A stretch of DNA of 5,832 bases from Clostridiales bacterium (GTDB taxonomy: Bacteria > Bacillota > Clostridia > Saccharofermentanales > Saccharofermentanaceae). Numbering within the stretch: the first letter of the stretch is position 1; each line of letters begins with the position of its first letter. The notes beneath the pieces are model-generated. The model saw only the letters and a list, made by a program, of their open reading frames with translations, did no database searches and was not told the origin of the DNA. The stretch spans positions 1 to 5,832 of the forward strand of contig JAFGGR010000164.1 in the NCBI GenBank assembly GCA_016930475.1. Reading direction: 5' to 3'. A program made the translations under genes and the position numbers. Below are positions 1 to 5,832 of this stretch, piece by piece.

Positions 1-1369
1 TCGTGAACGGATGGTGCTTTGCCACAAAGCGGCCTTCCTCCTCATCATACTCCAAAAGAGGAAACTCCGTGACCCACAGAAGAGCCATGGCCTGATCGTC
101 GATCAGACCCATCTTGGCCGCCGCCTCGCAACGGACCGCTCCGAGCGCGTCGAAAACCGTCTTGTTCGTATCCGAAACGATCAGGATCAAATCCTCACTC
201 CCCGCATTCATTACGGAGGCAATATCCCTGATGTTGTCGGCAGACAAAAACTTAAGGAAAGATCCTCTCGGCGGGTCGGACGGGATCAGCCACGCGAGCC
301 CTCCGGCACGGTAAGTCTTCGCGACCTCACCGAATGCCTCGATTTCTTTTCGGGAAAGCGATGCGCCGCCGGGCACACTTATCGCGCGGACACTGCCGCC
401 CGACGCCAAGGCGTTCTTGAACGGAGGAAATTCCGTTTGCTCCGCGATGTCCGAAATATCACAAAACTCAAGTCCGAAGCGAATGTCCGGCTTGTCCGAA
501 CCGAATCGGTCCATCGCTTCCGCATAGGTTATTCTCGGTATCGGTTGTTTGATGCTGATATCCATCACGTCGTTCATGACCTCGACAAGAAAGCCTTCCG
601 AAATCTTCATGACATCATCGCTGTCAACGAAGGACATCTCCAGATCGATCTGACTAAATTCCGGCTGACGGTCCGCTCTCAAATCCTCATCGCGAAAGCA
701 TTTCGTGATTTGCATATAGCGATCGTATCCGGCCAGCATCAATAATTGTTTGTAAAGTTGAGGCGATTGAGGAAGCGCAAAAAAGCTTCCGTTCTTGACG
801 CGGCTCGGGACTAAGTAATCCCGTGCGCCTTCCGGCGTGCTTTTGCCGAGCATGGGCGTCTCGATCTCCAGAAAGCCGTTGCGGTCGAAATAATCGCGGG
901 CGCATTTGGCAATGCGATGGCGAAGGACCAGATTTCTTTGCATATCCGGTCTTCTTAAATCCAGATAACGATATTTGAGTCGGAGCGCTTCATTTGCTGC
1001 GACATTCTCTTCGATGTAAAACGGCGGGGTCGCCGCCTCCGAAAGGATCCTCAGTTCGGAAACGGAAACCTCCAGCTCTCCGGTTTTCATCAAGGGATTG
1101 GGCGCACTTCTCTTTCGAACGGTTCCGATACAGGCCAAGACAAATTCACTTCGTACCCTGGAAGCCTTCTCGCGAATCTCGGCACTGCTTTCGGGTGTGA
1201 CCACCAGTTGGATCTCTCCGGACCGGTCTCTCAGCGTAATAAAATACAGGCCGCCAAGGTCCCTGTTGTGGTGACACCACCCCATCAGGGTAATGTCTTT
1301 TCCGACATCCTCAAGAGTAATGTCTCCGCAAAGCATGGTTCGCTTCAGTCCAAGTATCGTTTCCGCCAT
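1..1369 (-). CDS. aspS: Aspartyl-tRNA synthetase, bacterial type (C-terminus outside window)
   Basis: Class II synthetase that charges tRNA-Asp with aspartate in the cytoplasm. I translated the minus strand from the ATG at 1369 and found it open for 456 codons to the window edge. Bacterial AspRS is usually near 590 residues, so roughly 130 residues including motif 3 lie outside. Visible in order: N-terminal OB-fold anticodon-binding domain (about 1-110, with RDLGG at 36-40); motif 1 region with GFLEIETP (165-172) and STPEGARD (177-184); ALPQSPQ (198-204); motif 2 FRDEDLRADRQPEF (225-238); the bacterial GAD insertion (about 290-410); and KHHPFT at 451-456, the family's HHPFT signature. The start is fixed by AGGAG at 1376-1380, six bases upstream, inside the 12-bp gap after the hisS stop, which implies cotranscription with hisS. 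L38 sits at the position where leucine marks discriminating AspRS and histidine non-discriminating ones, as I recall the family. The preceding basic triad reads H-N-R. Identification is very secure. Confidence 0.96.
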   Translation of the reverse strand, partial: MAETILGLKRTMLCGDITLEDVGKDITLMGWCHHNRDLGGLYFITLRDRSGEIQLVVTPESSAEIREKASRVRSEFVLACIGTVRKRSAPNPLMKTGELEVSVSELRILSEAATPPFYIEENVAANEALRLKYRYLDLRRPDMQRNLVLRHRIAKCARDYFDRNGFLEIETPMLGKSTPEGARDYLVPSRVKNGSFFALPQSPQLYKQLLMLAGYDRYMQITKCFRDEDLRADRQPEFSQIDLEMSFVDSDDVMKISEGFLVEVMNDVMDISIKQPIPRITYAEAMDRFGSDKPDIRFGLEFCDISDIAEQTEFPPFKNALASGGSVRAISVPGGASLSRKEIEAFGEVAKTYRAGGLAWLIPSDPPRGSFLKFLSADNIRDIASVMNAGSEDLILIVSDTNKTVFDALGAVRCEAAAKMGLIDDQAMALLWVTEFPLLEYDEEEGRFVAKHHPFT

Positions 1370-1381
1370 ATTGCTCTCCTG

Positions 1382-2653
1382 TCAATTTTTCTCGCTGATA
1401 TAATGATTGATGTCCGGTATACTGTCATCGATCGAAAATTCGGCTGTCGCGCCGTCGCTCATTCTTTTGAGCGAAAAGGTCCCGCCGGCGACTTCGTCCG
1501 GCCCGATGACCGCGACAAAAGGGATCCCGGCCTTGTTCGCATATTTCATCTGCGCCCGGAAGCTTCTGCTTACAAGATCAGTCTCACATCCGATGCCACC
1601 GCACCGTAACCGATACGCCAGTTTTCGACATGAAGCGAGTGTTTCGTCGGAAAGGTTCGCAATATAGACCTTGACGGAACGCTTCTCTTGAAGCTCGATT
1701 CCCTGCGATTGCAATTCCATCAGAAAGCGCTCCACGCCCATCGCGAATCCGACGCCGGGAACAGCCGGTCCGTCCATCATTTCCACCAATTTGTCGTACC
1801 GTCCCCCGCCACAGATCGTCCCCTGCGTTCCAACATGATCGGAAACAAACTCAAATACCGTTCTGGTATAATAATCGAGCCCACGGACGATCCCGGGGTC
1901 TACCGTATAATCGATACCCAGGTCGTTAAGAGCGCTTTTCAGCCCTTCGAAATGTTCTTTACAGCCTTCGCAAAGGTACTGAAGCTGGCGCGGCGCATCG
2001 GCGGTATAGACCTTACAACGAGATTCCTTGCAATCGAGGATCCGCATCGGATTTTGCTTCATCCGCTCGTTACAGTCCGCGCACATATCGGTAAGCTTGT
2101 CCGAAAAATATTTCCTGAGTTCCTCGTAGTATACGGACCGACATTCCGGGCATCCGATGCTATTGATACAAAGGCTCGTCTCGCGAACGCCCATCCTCTC
2201 GAAAAACAGCACCAGAAGGCTGATGATCTCCGCATCGATATCCGGACCTTGAGATCCGAACGCCTCGACACCGAACTGATGAAATTCGCGATAGCGGCCT
2301 TTCTGCATTTTCTCGTACCGAAAAGCATTGATCATATAATAAAGTCGAACCGGTGCCGGCAGAGATGACATGCCATTCTCGATGAAGCTTCTGACGACTC
2401 CCGCCGTACCCTCGGGCCGCAAAGTCATGCTCCGTCCGCCCTTATCCTCGAAAGTATACATCTCCTTGCGCACGACGTCCGTCGAACCGCCGACCCCGCG
2501 GGTAAAAACCTCGGTATGCTCAAAGGTCGGAATTCGGATCTCACGAAAGCCATATTCGGCGCAGACCCCGGAAAAGGCCTGCTCCGCTCTCTGCCATCCG
2601 GCAACCTCATCCGGTAAGATATCTTTGGTTCCTTTTGGGACGGAAAAAGCCAT
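1382..2653 (-). CDS. hisS: Histidyl-tRNA synthetase
   Basis: Class II synthetase that attaches histidine to tRNA-His; the normal form is a cytoplasmic homodimer. The protein has 423 residues, normal for bacterial HisRS. Visible: N-terminal PKGTKDILP (6-14); motif 1 region around residues 35-50; TLRPEGT (77-83); motif 2 FRYEKMQKGRYREFHQFGVE (111-130); HisA signature RGLDYYTRTVFE (257-268); GGGRYD (282-287); motif 3 GVGFAMGVERF (300-310); and the C-terminal anticodon-binding domain (about 326-423). The insertion between motif 2 and the HisA signature carries four cysteine pairs (168/171, 191/194, 208/213, 228/231), which look like metal ligands. This is a pattern I associate with clostridial HisRS. 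The ATG at 2653 has AAGGAG at 2661-2666 with 7-base spacing. It lies 67 bp after rsmE and 12 bp before aspS in the same direction, so an operon is likely. There is too little leader for a T-box. Confidence 0.97.
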   Translation of the reverse strand: MAFSVPKGTKDILPDEVAGWQRAEQAFSGVCAEYGFREIRIPTFEHTEVFTRGVGGSTDVVRKEMYTFEDKGGRSMTLRPEGTAGVVRSFIENGMSSLPAPVRLYYMINAFRYEKMQKGRYREFHQFGVEAFGSQGPDIDAEIISLLVLFFERMGVRETSLCINSIGCPECRSVYYEELRKYFSDKLTDMCADCNERMKQNPMRILDCKESRCKVYTADAPRQLQYLCEGCKEHFEGLKSALNDLGIDYTVDPGIVRGLDYYTRTVFEFVSDHVGTQGTICGGGRYDKLVEMMDGPAVPGVGFAMGVERFLMELQSQGIELQEKRSVKVYIANLSDETLASCRKLAYRLRCGGIGCETDLVSRSFRAQMKYANKAGIPFVAVIGPDEVAGGTFSLKRMSDGATAEFSIDDSIPDINHYISEKN

Positions 2654-2712
2654 TTCAACTCTCCTTAGGCGGTATATTTCTACTGTCGGTTTATGAAAAC
2701 CTGTAATTTGTT

Positions 2713-2718
2713 ATTATA
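2713..2718 (-). promoter_or_regulatory. Possible internal -10 element upstream of hisS
   Basis: The minus strand reads a perfect TATAAT here, directly preceded by TG, about 60 bases before the hisS ATG. The hexamer at the 17-bp distance upstream (TACCGT, inside the end of rsmE) is a poor -35, and TTGCTC lies 23 bp away, which is too far. It could be a weak secondary promoter for hisS-aspS or just A/T-rich intergenic sequence. Confidence 0.25.
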
Positions 2719-2720
2719 CA

Positions 2721-3554
2721 TCACGGAAGCTCCAGACGGTAGAGCAACATCGACAGAACCGCAAGTCCGGCAGTCTCGGTTCGGAGTATCCTCGTCCCGA
2801 GCGATACTGCGTGCGCCCCTTTTGAGATCGCGTATTCGACTTCCTTTCCGTCAAATCCCCCTTCGGGGCCGATGAATATCGAAATGCGCGGAGATGTAGC
2901 GTGATCAAACACTTGATCACCGACGATCGCGCCGGGAGCTGTTTCCTGCTTTTCGAGTGTCTGCGCAAGCGCACCGCCGGGTTTATCTGCCAAACTCTCC
3001 AGCACCTCGAAAATTGATATGCTTCGCTCTTCTTCCCACGGGATCAAGACCAGTTCGGAAGTCCGACACGCTTCATCGACAGACTTTCTAAAAGACATGG
3101 GCTCAAAAATGCGGGGAATCATTCCCCGGCCGCTCTGTCTGGCCGCCTCCAGAGCGACTTTCTGCCAACGCTGTGTCTTTTCGCTTGTGTCGCGGGAACC
3201 GATTTTCACGACGGAGCGCGAGCAGGCGACCGGGCAGATGCCCACGGCCCCGAGTTCAACGGCCTTTTGTATCACGGATGACATCTTGTCGGCTTTGGGA
3301 AGGCCCTGAAACAGAATAGCTTCGTACGGAGCCTCGTTACGGTTCGGTACACCGGGACCGAGAAGAATTTCGATTTGTCTTGCGGTAGGATTTGTGATTG
3401 TACCTTCATAATCGATACGCGCCGAATCACAAATAATGATACTTTCTCCCGTACGCATCCGAAGCACATCCCGTATATATCGACTTTCCTCTTCTCCGAG
3501 CAGATAGGTGCCGGTTCCCGGATCGATCGGTATGTTCGAAAACAATCTGGTCAT
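2721..3554 (-). CDS. rsmE: 16S rRNA (uracil-1498-N3)-methyltransferase RsmE
   Basis: SPOUT-class (trefoil knot) methyltransferase that uses S-adenosylmethionine to make m3U1498 in helix 44 of 16S rRNA, near the decoding site. The protein is 277 residues from the chosen ATG. Visible: N-terminal PUA-like domain beginning MTRLF (1-5), with LGEEESRYIRDVLRM (19-33); QKAVELG (96-102) and SRSVVK (112-117); RWQKVALEAARQSGR (129-143); and the C-terminal knot with IGPEGGF (228-234) and SLGTRILRTETA (251-262). Family members are usually about 240-256 residues. The excess sits between the EE at 174-175 and IGPEGG, where a linker of about 25 extra residues is present. The frame stays open upstream to 3974, but the family N-terminus, the GGAG at 3562-3565 and a promoter -10 at 3589-3597 all support 3554. 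It appears to be the first gene of an operon with hisS and aspS. Confidence 0.95.
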   Translation of the reverse strand: MTRLFSNIPIDPGTGTYLLGEEESRYIRDVLRMRTGESIIICDSARIDYEGTITNPTARQIEILLGPGVPNRNEAPYEAILFQGLPKADKMSSVIQKAVELGAVGICPVACSRSVVKIGSRDTSEKTQRWQKVALEAARQSGRGMIPRIFEPMSFRKSVDEACRTSELVLIPWEEERSISIFEVLESLADKPGGALAQTLEKQETAPGAIVGDQVFDHATSPRISIFIGPEGGFDGKEVEYAISKGAHAVSLGTRILRTETAGLAVLSMLLYRLELP

Positions 3555-3561
3555 ATTTGCG

Positions 3562-3565
3562 CTCC
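3562..3565 (-). promoter_or_regulatory. Ribosome binding site deciding the rsmE start
   Basis: GGAG on the minus strand, seven bases before the ATG at 3554. It selects this ATG over in-frame upstream starts, which lie upstream of the predicted transcription start. Confidence 0.7.
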
Positions 3566-3588
3566 GATCCAATGACGTTATATGTTGA

Positions 3589-3597
3589 ATTATATCA
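3589..3597 (-). promoter_or_regulatory. Extended -10 promoter of the rsmE-hisS-aspS operon
   Basis: The minus strand reads TGATATAAT, a perfect extended -10 (TGnTATAAT). No good -35 is present: ATTATC at 17 bp and TTATCG at 16 bp are weak, which is usual for extended -10 promoters. Transcription would start near 3582, giving a leader of about 28 nt before the rsmE ATG. Confidence 0.6.
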
Positions 3598-3625
3598 AAG
3601 AACGTCTCGACGATAATAATTTCCG

Positions 3626-3654
3626 TTGAATCCATCGCAAAATAACTGTAAAAT
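3626..3654 (+). promoter_or_regulatory. Sigma-70/sigma-A type promoter for the AIM24-family gene
   Basis: TTGAAT at 3626-3631 and TAAAAT at 3649-3654 are separated by exactly 17 bp, with TG directly before the -10. Transcription would start near 3661, leaving a leader of about 63 nt. The promoter stands back to back with the rsmE promoter; the two -10 elements are about 50 bp apart. Confidence 0.6.
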
Positions 3655-3662
3655 AAATCTGT

Positions 3663-3679
3663 ATTCCTTAATCCGGAAT
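3663..3679. repeat. Small inverted repeat at the predicted start of transcription
   Basis: ATTCC (3663-3667) and GGAAT (3675-3679) form a 5-bp dyad with 7 bases between, right at the predicted transcription start of the AIM24-family gene. It could be an operator half-site pair or chance; it is too short to decide from one sequence. Confidence 0.2.
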
Positions 3680-3710
3680 GAGTCTGATCAATGAAACCAA
3701 ACAACAAACA

Positions 3711-3716
3711 AGGAGG
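3711..3716 (+). promoter_or_regulatory. Strong ribosome binding site fixing the start at 3724
   Basis: A consensus AGGAGG lies seven bases before the ATG at 3724. It selects that start over the in-frame ATG at 3691, which has no comparable site and would place the Shine-Dalgarno sequence inside the coding region. Confidence 0.85.
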
Positions 3717-3723
3717 AAATGCT

Positions 3724-4398
3724 ATGAAGTATGAAATCAAAGGAACACCCCTGCCGGTCGTCATCTGTGAGTTGGAACCCGAAGAGTATTTGATCACCGA
3801 GAAGGGTTCCATGAGTTGGATGTCTCCGAACATGGAAATGGACACGGTAGGCGGAGGAGTCGGAAAAGCCTTGGGACGTATGTTCTCGGGTGAGGCTCTT
3901 TTCCAGAACAAGTATACGGCGAAGGGAAATAAGGGCTTGATTGCTTTTGCTTCCAGCTTCCCGGGCCAGATCATGCCTTTGGATATTCAGCCCGGTAAGA
4001 GCATGATCGTTCAAAAATCCGCTTTTCTGGCTGCTCAGCCGAGTGTTGAGCTCTCCATTCATTTCCAGAAGAAGCTCGGTGCCGGTTTCTTCGGCGGCGA
4101 GGGATTTATCATGCAGAAGTTATCCGGACAGGGCGTCGCCTTTGTTGAGATCGACGGACATGTCGTCGAATACAATTTGCAGGCGGGACAATCGATGATG
4201 ATCGATACCGGATACCTCGCGATCATGGACGAAAGCGTAACTATGGATATCGTGACCGTCAAGGGCCTTAAGAATAAGCTTCTCGGGGGCGAGGGCTTCT
4301 TCAATACCAAGGTGACCGGCCCCGGACGCGTCTGGCTACAGACCATGCCCATCAGCGCTGTAGCTATGAACATCATTCCATTTATTCCGGCCAAATAA
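3724..4398 (+). CDS. TIGR00266 / AIM24 family protein
   Basis: A 224-residue protein of the AIM24 (formerly DUF124, TIGR00266) family. Its members are all-beta proteins related to yeast mitochondrial AIM24, and their bacterial function is not established. Visible hallmarks: MSWMSPNMEMDT (30-41), SFPGQIMPLDI (78-88), GGEGFIMQKLSGQG (124-137) and the C-terminal GGEGFFNTKVTGPGRVWLQT (188-207). Three related segments (about 55-76, 123-142 and 187-206) each follow the pattern G-E-x-hydrophobic, K, G, beta strand, giving a threefold internal repeat. No signal peptide or membrane segment is evident, so it is probably cytoplasmic. It is a single-gene unit with its own promoter and a strong terminator, divergent from rsmE. 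A strong ribosome binding site suggests good expression. Family assignment is confident; no biochemical role should be inferred. Confidence 0.92.
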   Translation: MKYEIKGTPLPVVICELEPEEYLITEKGSMSWMSPNMEMDTVGGGVGKALGRMFSGEALFQNKYTAKGNKGLIAFASSFPGQIMPLDIQPGKSMIVQKSAFLAAQPSVELSIHFQKKLGAGFFGGEGFIMQKLSGQGVAFVEIDGHVVEYNLQAGQSMMIDTGYLAIMDESVTMDIVTVKGLKNKLLGGEGFFNTKVTGPGRVWLQTMPISAVAMNIIPFIPAK

Positions 4399-4415
4399 TT
4401 TCATCCCACAAAACG

Positions 4416-4451
4416 AAAATGCCGTCCGATCAATATCGGGCGGCATTTTTT
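4416..4451. terminator. Bidirectional intrinsic terminator between convergent genes
   Basis: A 15-bp stem (4416-4430 with 4435-4449, one T-G wobble) encloses a CAAT loop. The core is GCCGTCCGAT pairing with ATCGGGCGGC. On the plus strand it ends in a run of six T (4446-4451) and then GTTT. On the minus strand the AAAA flank becomes TTTT, followed by CGTTTT. It lies 17 bp after the plus-strand stop and 22 bp after the end of the convergent trpB2-type gene, so it can terminate both. Confidence 0.92.
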
Positions 4452-4473
4452 GTTTCTGTTCGGTGCTCGAATA

Positions 4474-5832
4474 CTACTCCTGGATCCCCGGGATCTTCGG
4501 CAAGGTCGCAAATCCCTCCGCAAGGTCAGCATCCGTAGGCTCATAATCCTTCATCTTGCCTTCACGATATGCCATATAGGCACCCATGTCAAAGTTTCCG
4601 GTTCCGCTCAAGTTAAAGAGGATGACCTTAGATTCACCGGTCTCCTTGCACTTGATCGCTTCCTGCATCGCCGCGAGGATCGCATGAGCGGACTCGGGAG
4701 CCGGCAGGATCGTCTCATACTTCGCGAACTCTACCGCGGCCTTGAATACCTCTGTCTGCTTGACCGATCTGGCCTCGTCCAAGAGTCCGTCATGGTAGAG
4801 CTTTGAAAGGATCGGGGACATGCCGTGATAACGAAGTCCGCCCGCATGGTCCGGAGAAGGAATATAACCCGCTCCGAGCGTGTACATCTTCGCCAAAGGC
4901 GTGATGTGGCCGGTATCGCAGAAATCATAAGCATATTTACCGCGTGTCATCGTCGGGCAGGAAGCCGGCTCCACAGCAATGAAGTGCGGATTAGTCTTCC
5001 CTTCGAGCTTGTCACGCATGAAAGAAGCCATCAGGCCACCCATGTTCGAACCGCCGCCGGCACAGCCGATGACGATGTCCGGGTACTCATCGATCATCTC
5101 CATCTGGATCTTACTCTCTTCACCGATGATGGACTGATGAAGGAGGACCTGGTTCAGGACGGACCCGAGCACATACCGGTAGCCTTCGGTCGTAACGGCC
5201 TTCTCAACCGCCTCGGAAATCGCGCATCCGAGGCTTCCGCCGGTGTTGGGATGCTCCGCCAAAATCTTGCGGCCGACCTCGGTCGTCGTGGACGGCGACG
5301 GGATCAACTGAGCCCCAAAGGTCTCAATGACTGCTCTGCGGTAAGGCTTCTGCTCGGAACTGCACTTGACCATGTAGACGATCAGGTCGAGTCCGAAATA
5401 CGACGTAGCCATCGCCATCGCCGTTCCCCATTGGCCGGCACCGGTCTCCGTGGTCAGCCCCTTGAGATTCTGCTCTTTGGCATAATAGGTCTGAGCGGCC
5501 GCTGTATTGAGCTTATGGCTTCCGGACGTATTGTTGCCCTCAAACTTATAGTAAATGCGGGCCGGGGTCCCCAGTGCCTGCTCCAGCTCATACGCACGAA
5601 CGATCGGGGAAGGTCTGTAGATCTTATAGAAATCAAGGACCGGGCCGGGAATATCGATGTAGCGCGTGGTATTGTCGCCCTCCTGCTTGGCGAGTTCCGT
5701 GCAGAAGATCGGAAGAAGATCCTGAGGTTCAACGGGCTTCATCGTGCCCGGATTGATGTACGGATCGTGCATTTCCTTCATATCCGCACGAACGTTATAC
5801 CACTGGGTCGGCATCTGATCTTCGGTCAAAAA
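4474..5832 (-). CDS. trpB2: TrpB2-type tryptophan synthase beta chain (PLP enzyme; N-terminus outside window)
   Basis: Fold-type II pyridoxal-phosphate enzyme of the TrpB2 subfamily (COG1350/TIGR01415), expected to condense indole with L-serine to tryptophan. The frame is open to the window edge; the last full codons read F-L-T-E-D-Q-M-P-T-Q-W-Y-N, matching the family's N-terminal region. The true start is therefore a little beyond 5832, and the TTG at 5829 is an internal leucine. Numbering from that TTG: GSHKLN with the PLP lysine at K106; TETGAGQWG (127-135) with the catalytic-type glutamate E128; CAGGGSN phosphate-binding loop (256-262); EPASCPTMTRG (287-297); HAGGLRYHG (328-336); PAPESAHAI (376-384); and SGTGNFD (408-414). 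As I recall the family, the last block is usually SGHG and PAPES is usually preceded by EG, not ET. No trpA or other trp gene is visible. Isoleucine is mostly ATC and the third positions look richer in G/C than in rsmE, suggesting high expression. The gene ends at TAG and shares the hairpin terminator. Confidence 0.93.
   Translation of the reverse strand, partial: FLTEDQMPTQWYNVRADMKEMHDPYINPGTMKPVEPQDLLPIFCTELAKQEGDNTTRYIDIPGPVLDFYKIYRPSPIVRAYELEQALGTPARIYYKFEGNNTSGSHKLNTAAAQTYYAKEQNLKGLTTETGAGQWGTAMAMATSYFGLDLIVYMVKCSSEQKPYRRAVIETFGAQLIPSPSTTTEVGRKILAEHPNTGGSLGCAISEAVEKAVTTEGYRYVLGSVLNQVLLHQSIIGEESKIQMEMIDEYPDIVIGCAGGGSNMGGLMASFMRDKLEGKTNPHFIAVEPASCPTMTRGKYAYDFCDTGHITPLAKMYTLGAGYIPSPDHAGGLRYHGMSPILSKLYHDGLLDEARSVKQTEVFKAAVEFAKYETILPAPESAHAILAAMQEAIKCKETGESKVILFNLSGTGNFDMGAYMAYREGKMKDYEPTDADLAEGFATLPKIPGIQE

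Noticed and set aside
11..745. Long open frame of 244 codons on the plus strand
   Set aside because: It is antisense to aspS. The minus strand translates here into continuous AspRS with intact motif 2 and GAD region, and the plus-strand product resembles nothing I know.
1..1369. aspS as a broken or frameshifted gene
   Set aside because: Direct translation of the minus strand from 1369 to 1 gives an uninterrupted AspRS; it is only cut by the window edge.
1688..2368. Open frame of 226 codons on the plus strand
   Set aside because: It lies entirely opposite hisS, lacks a plausible ribosome binding site and has no recognisable motif; it is a shadow of the hisS codon pattern.
2654..2720. T-box riboswitch or terminator between rsmE and hisS
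   Set aside because: The gap is only 67 bp. The sole hairpin (GGTTT at 2688-2692 with AAACC at 2697-2701) is short and has no T run after it on the minus strand.
3691..3723. Upstream ATG at 3691 for the AIM24-family gene
   Set aside because: It has no Shine-Dalgarno sequence and adds a low-complexity, Asn/Lys-rich N-terminus, whereas AGGAGG stands at the ideal distance from 3724.
3555..3974. Extension of rsmE upstream to 3974
   Set aside because: It would run antisense through the start of the AIM24-family gene and across both promoters. The RsmE family N-terminus and a ribosome binding site place the start at 3554.
5827..5829. TTG as the true start of the trpB2-type gene
   Set aside because: The frame stays open through the edge, the preceding codon gives F, and the family continues further upstream at this point; no ribosome binding site can be seen within three bases of the edge.

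Overview
The window looks like a chromosomal housekeeping segment from a low-to-moderate GC Bacillota, most likely a member of the Clostridia. The clues are strong AGGAGG-type ribosome binding sites, a histidyl-tRNA synthetase with the cysteine-rich insertion I associate with clostridial HisRS, and a TIGR00266/AIM24-family protein. I see no mobile element, CRISPR array, tRNA, rRNA or phage gene. The genus cannot be named from the sequence alone.

Layout. On the minus strand, read from about 3582 down to 1, lies a probable translation operon: rsmE (16S rRNA m3U1498 methyltransferase), then hisS, then aspS. The aspS gene runs off the left edge without its C-terminal part. The gaps are 67 bp (rsmE-hisS) and 12 bp (hisS-aspS), with no terminator between the genes. 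The operon appears to start at an extended -10 promoter at 3589-3597. Back to back with it, a promoter at 3626-3654 drives a plus-strand AIM24/TIGR00266-family gene (3724-4398). That gene ends in a strong hairpin terminator (4416-4451). The hairpin also serves the convergent minus-strand gene at 4474-5832, a TrpB2-type tryptophan synthase beta chain whose N-terminus lies just beyond the right edge.

How the genes fit together. rsmE, hisS and aspS all serve translation: ribosome modification and charging of tRNA-His and tRNA-Asp. The AIM24-family gene and trpB2 are separate single transcription units as far as the window shows, and no trpA or other trp gene is visible.

Nothing here is a clearly new system. 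The points worth a second look are moderate. HisRS carries eight paired cysteines. AspRS has an unusual anticodon-domain motif. RsmE has a longer linker before its knot. The TrpB2 is isolated and has changes in conserved motifs. The synthetase operon has no room for a T-box leader.
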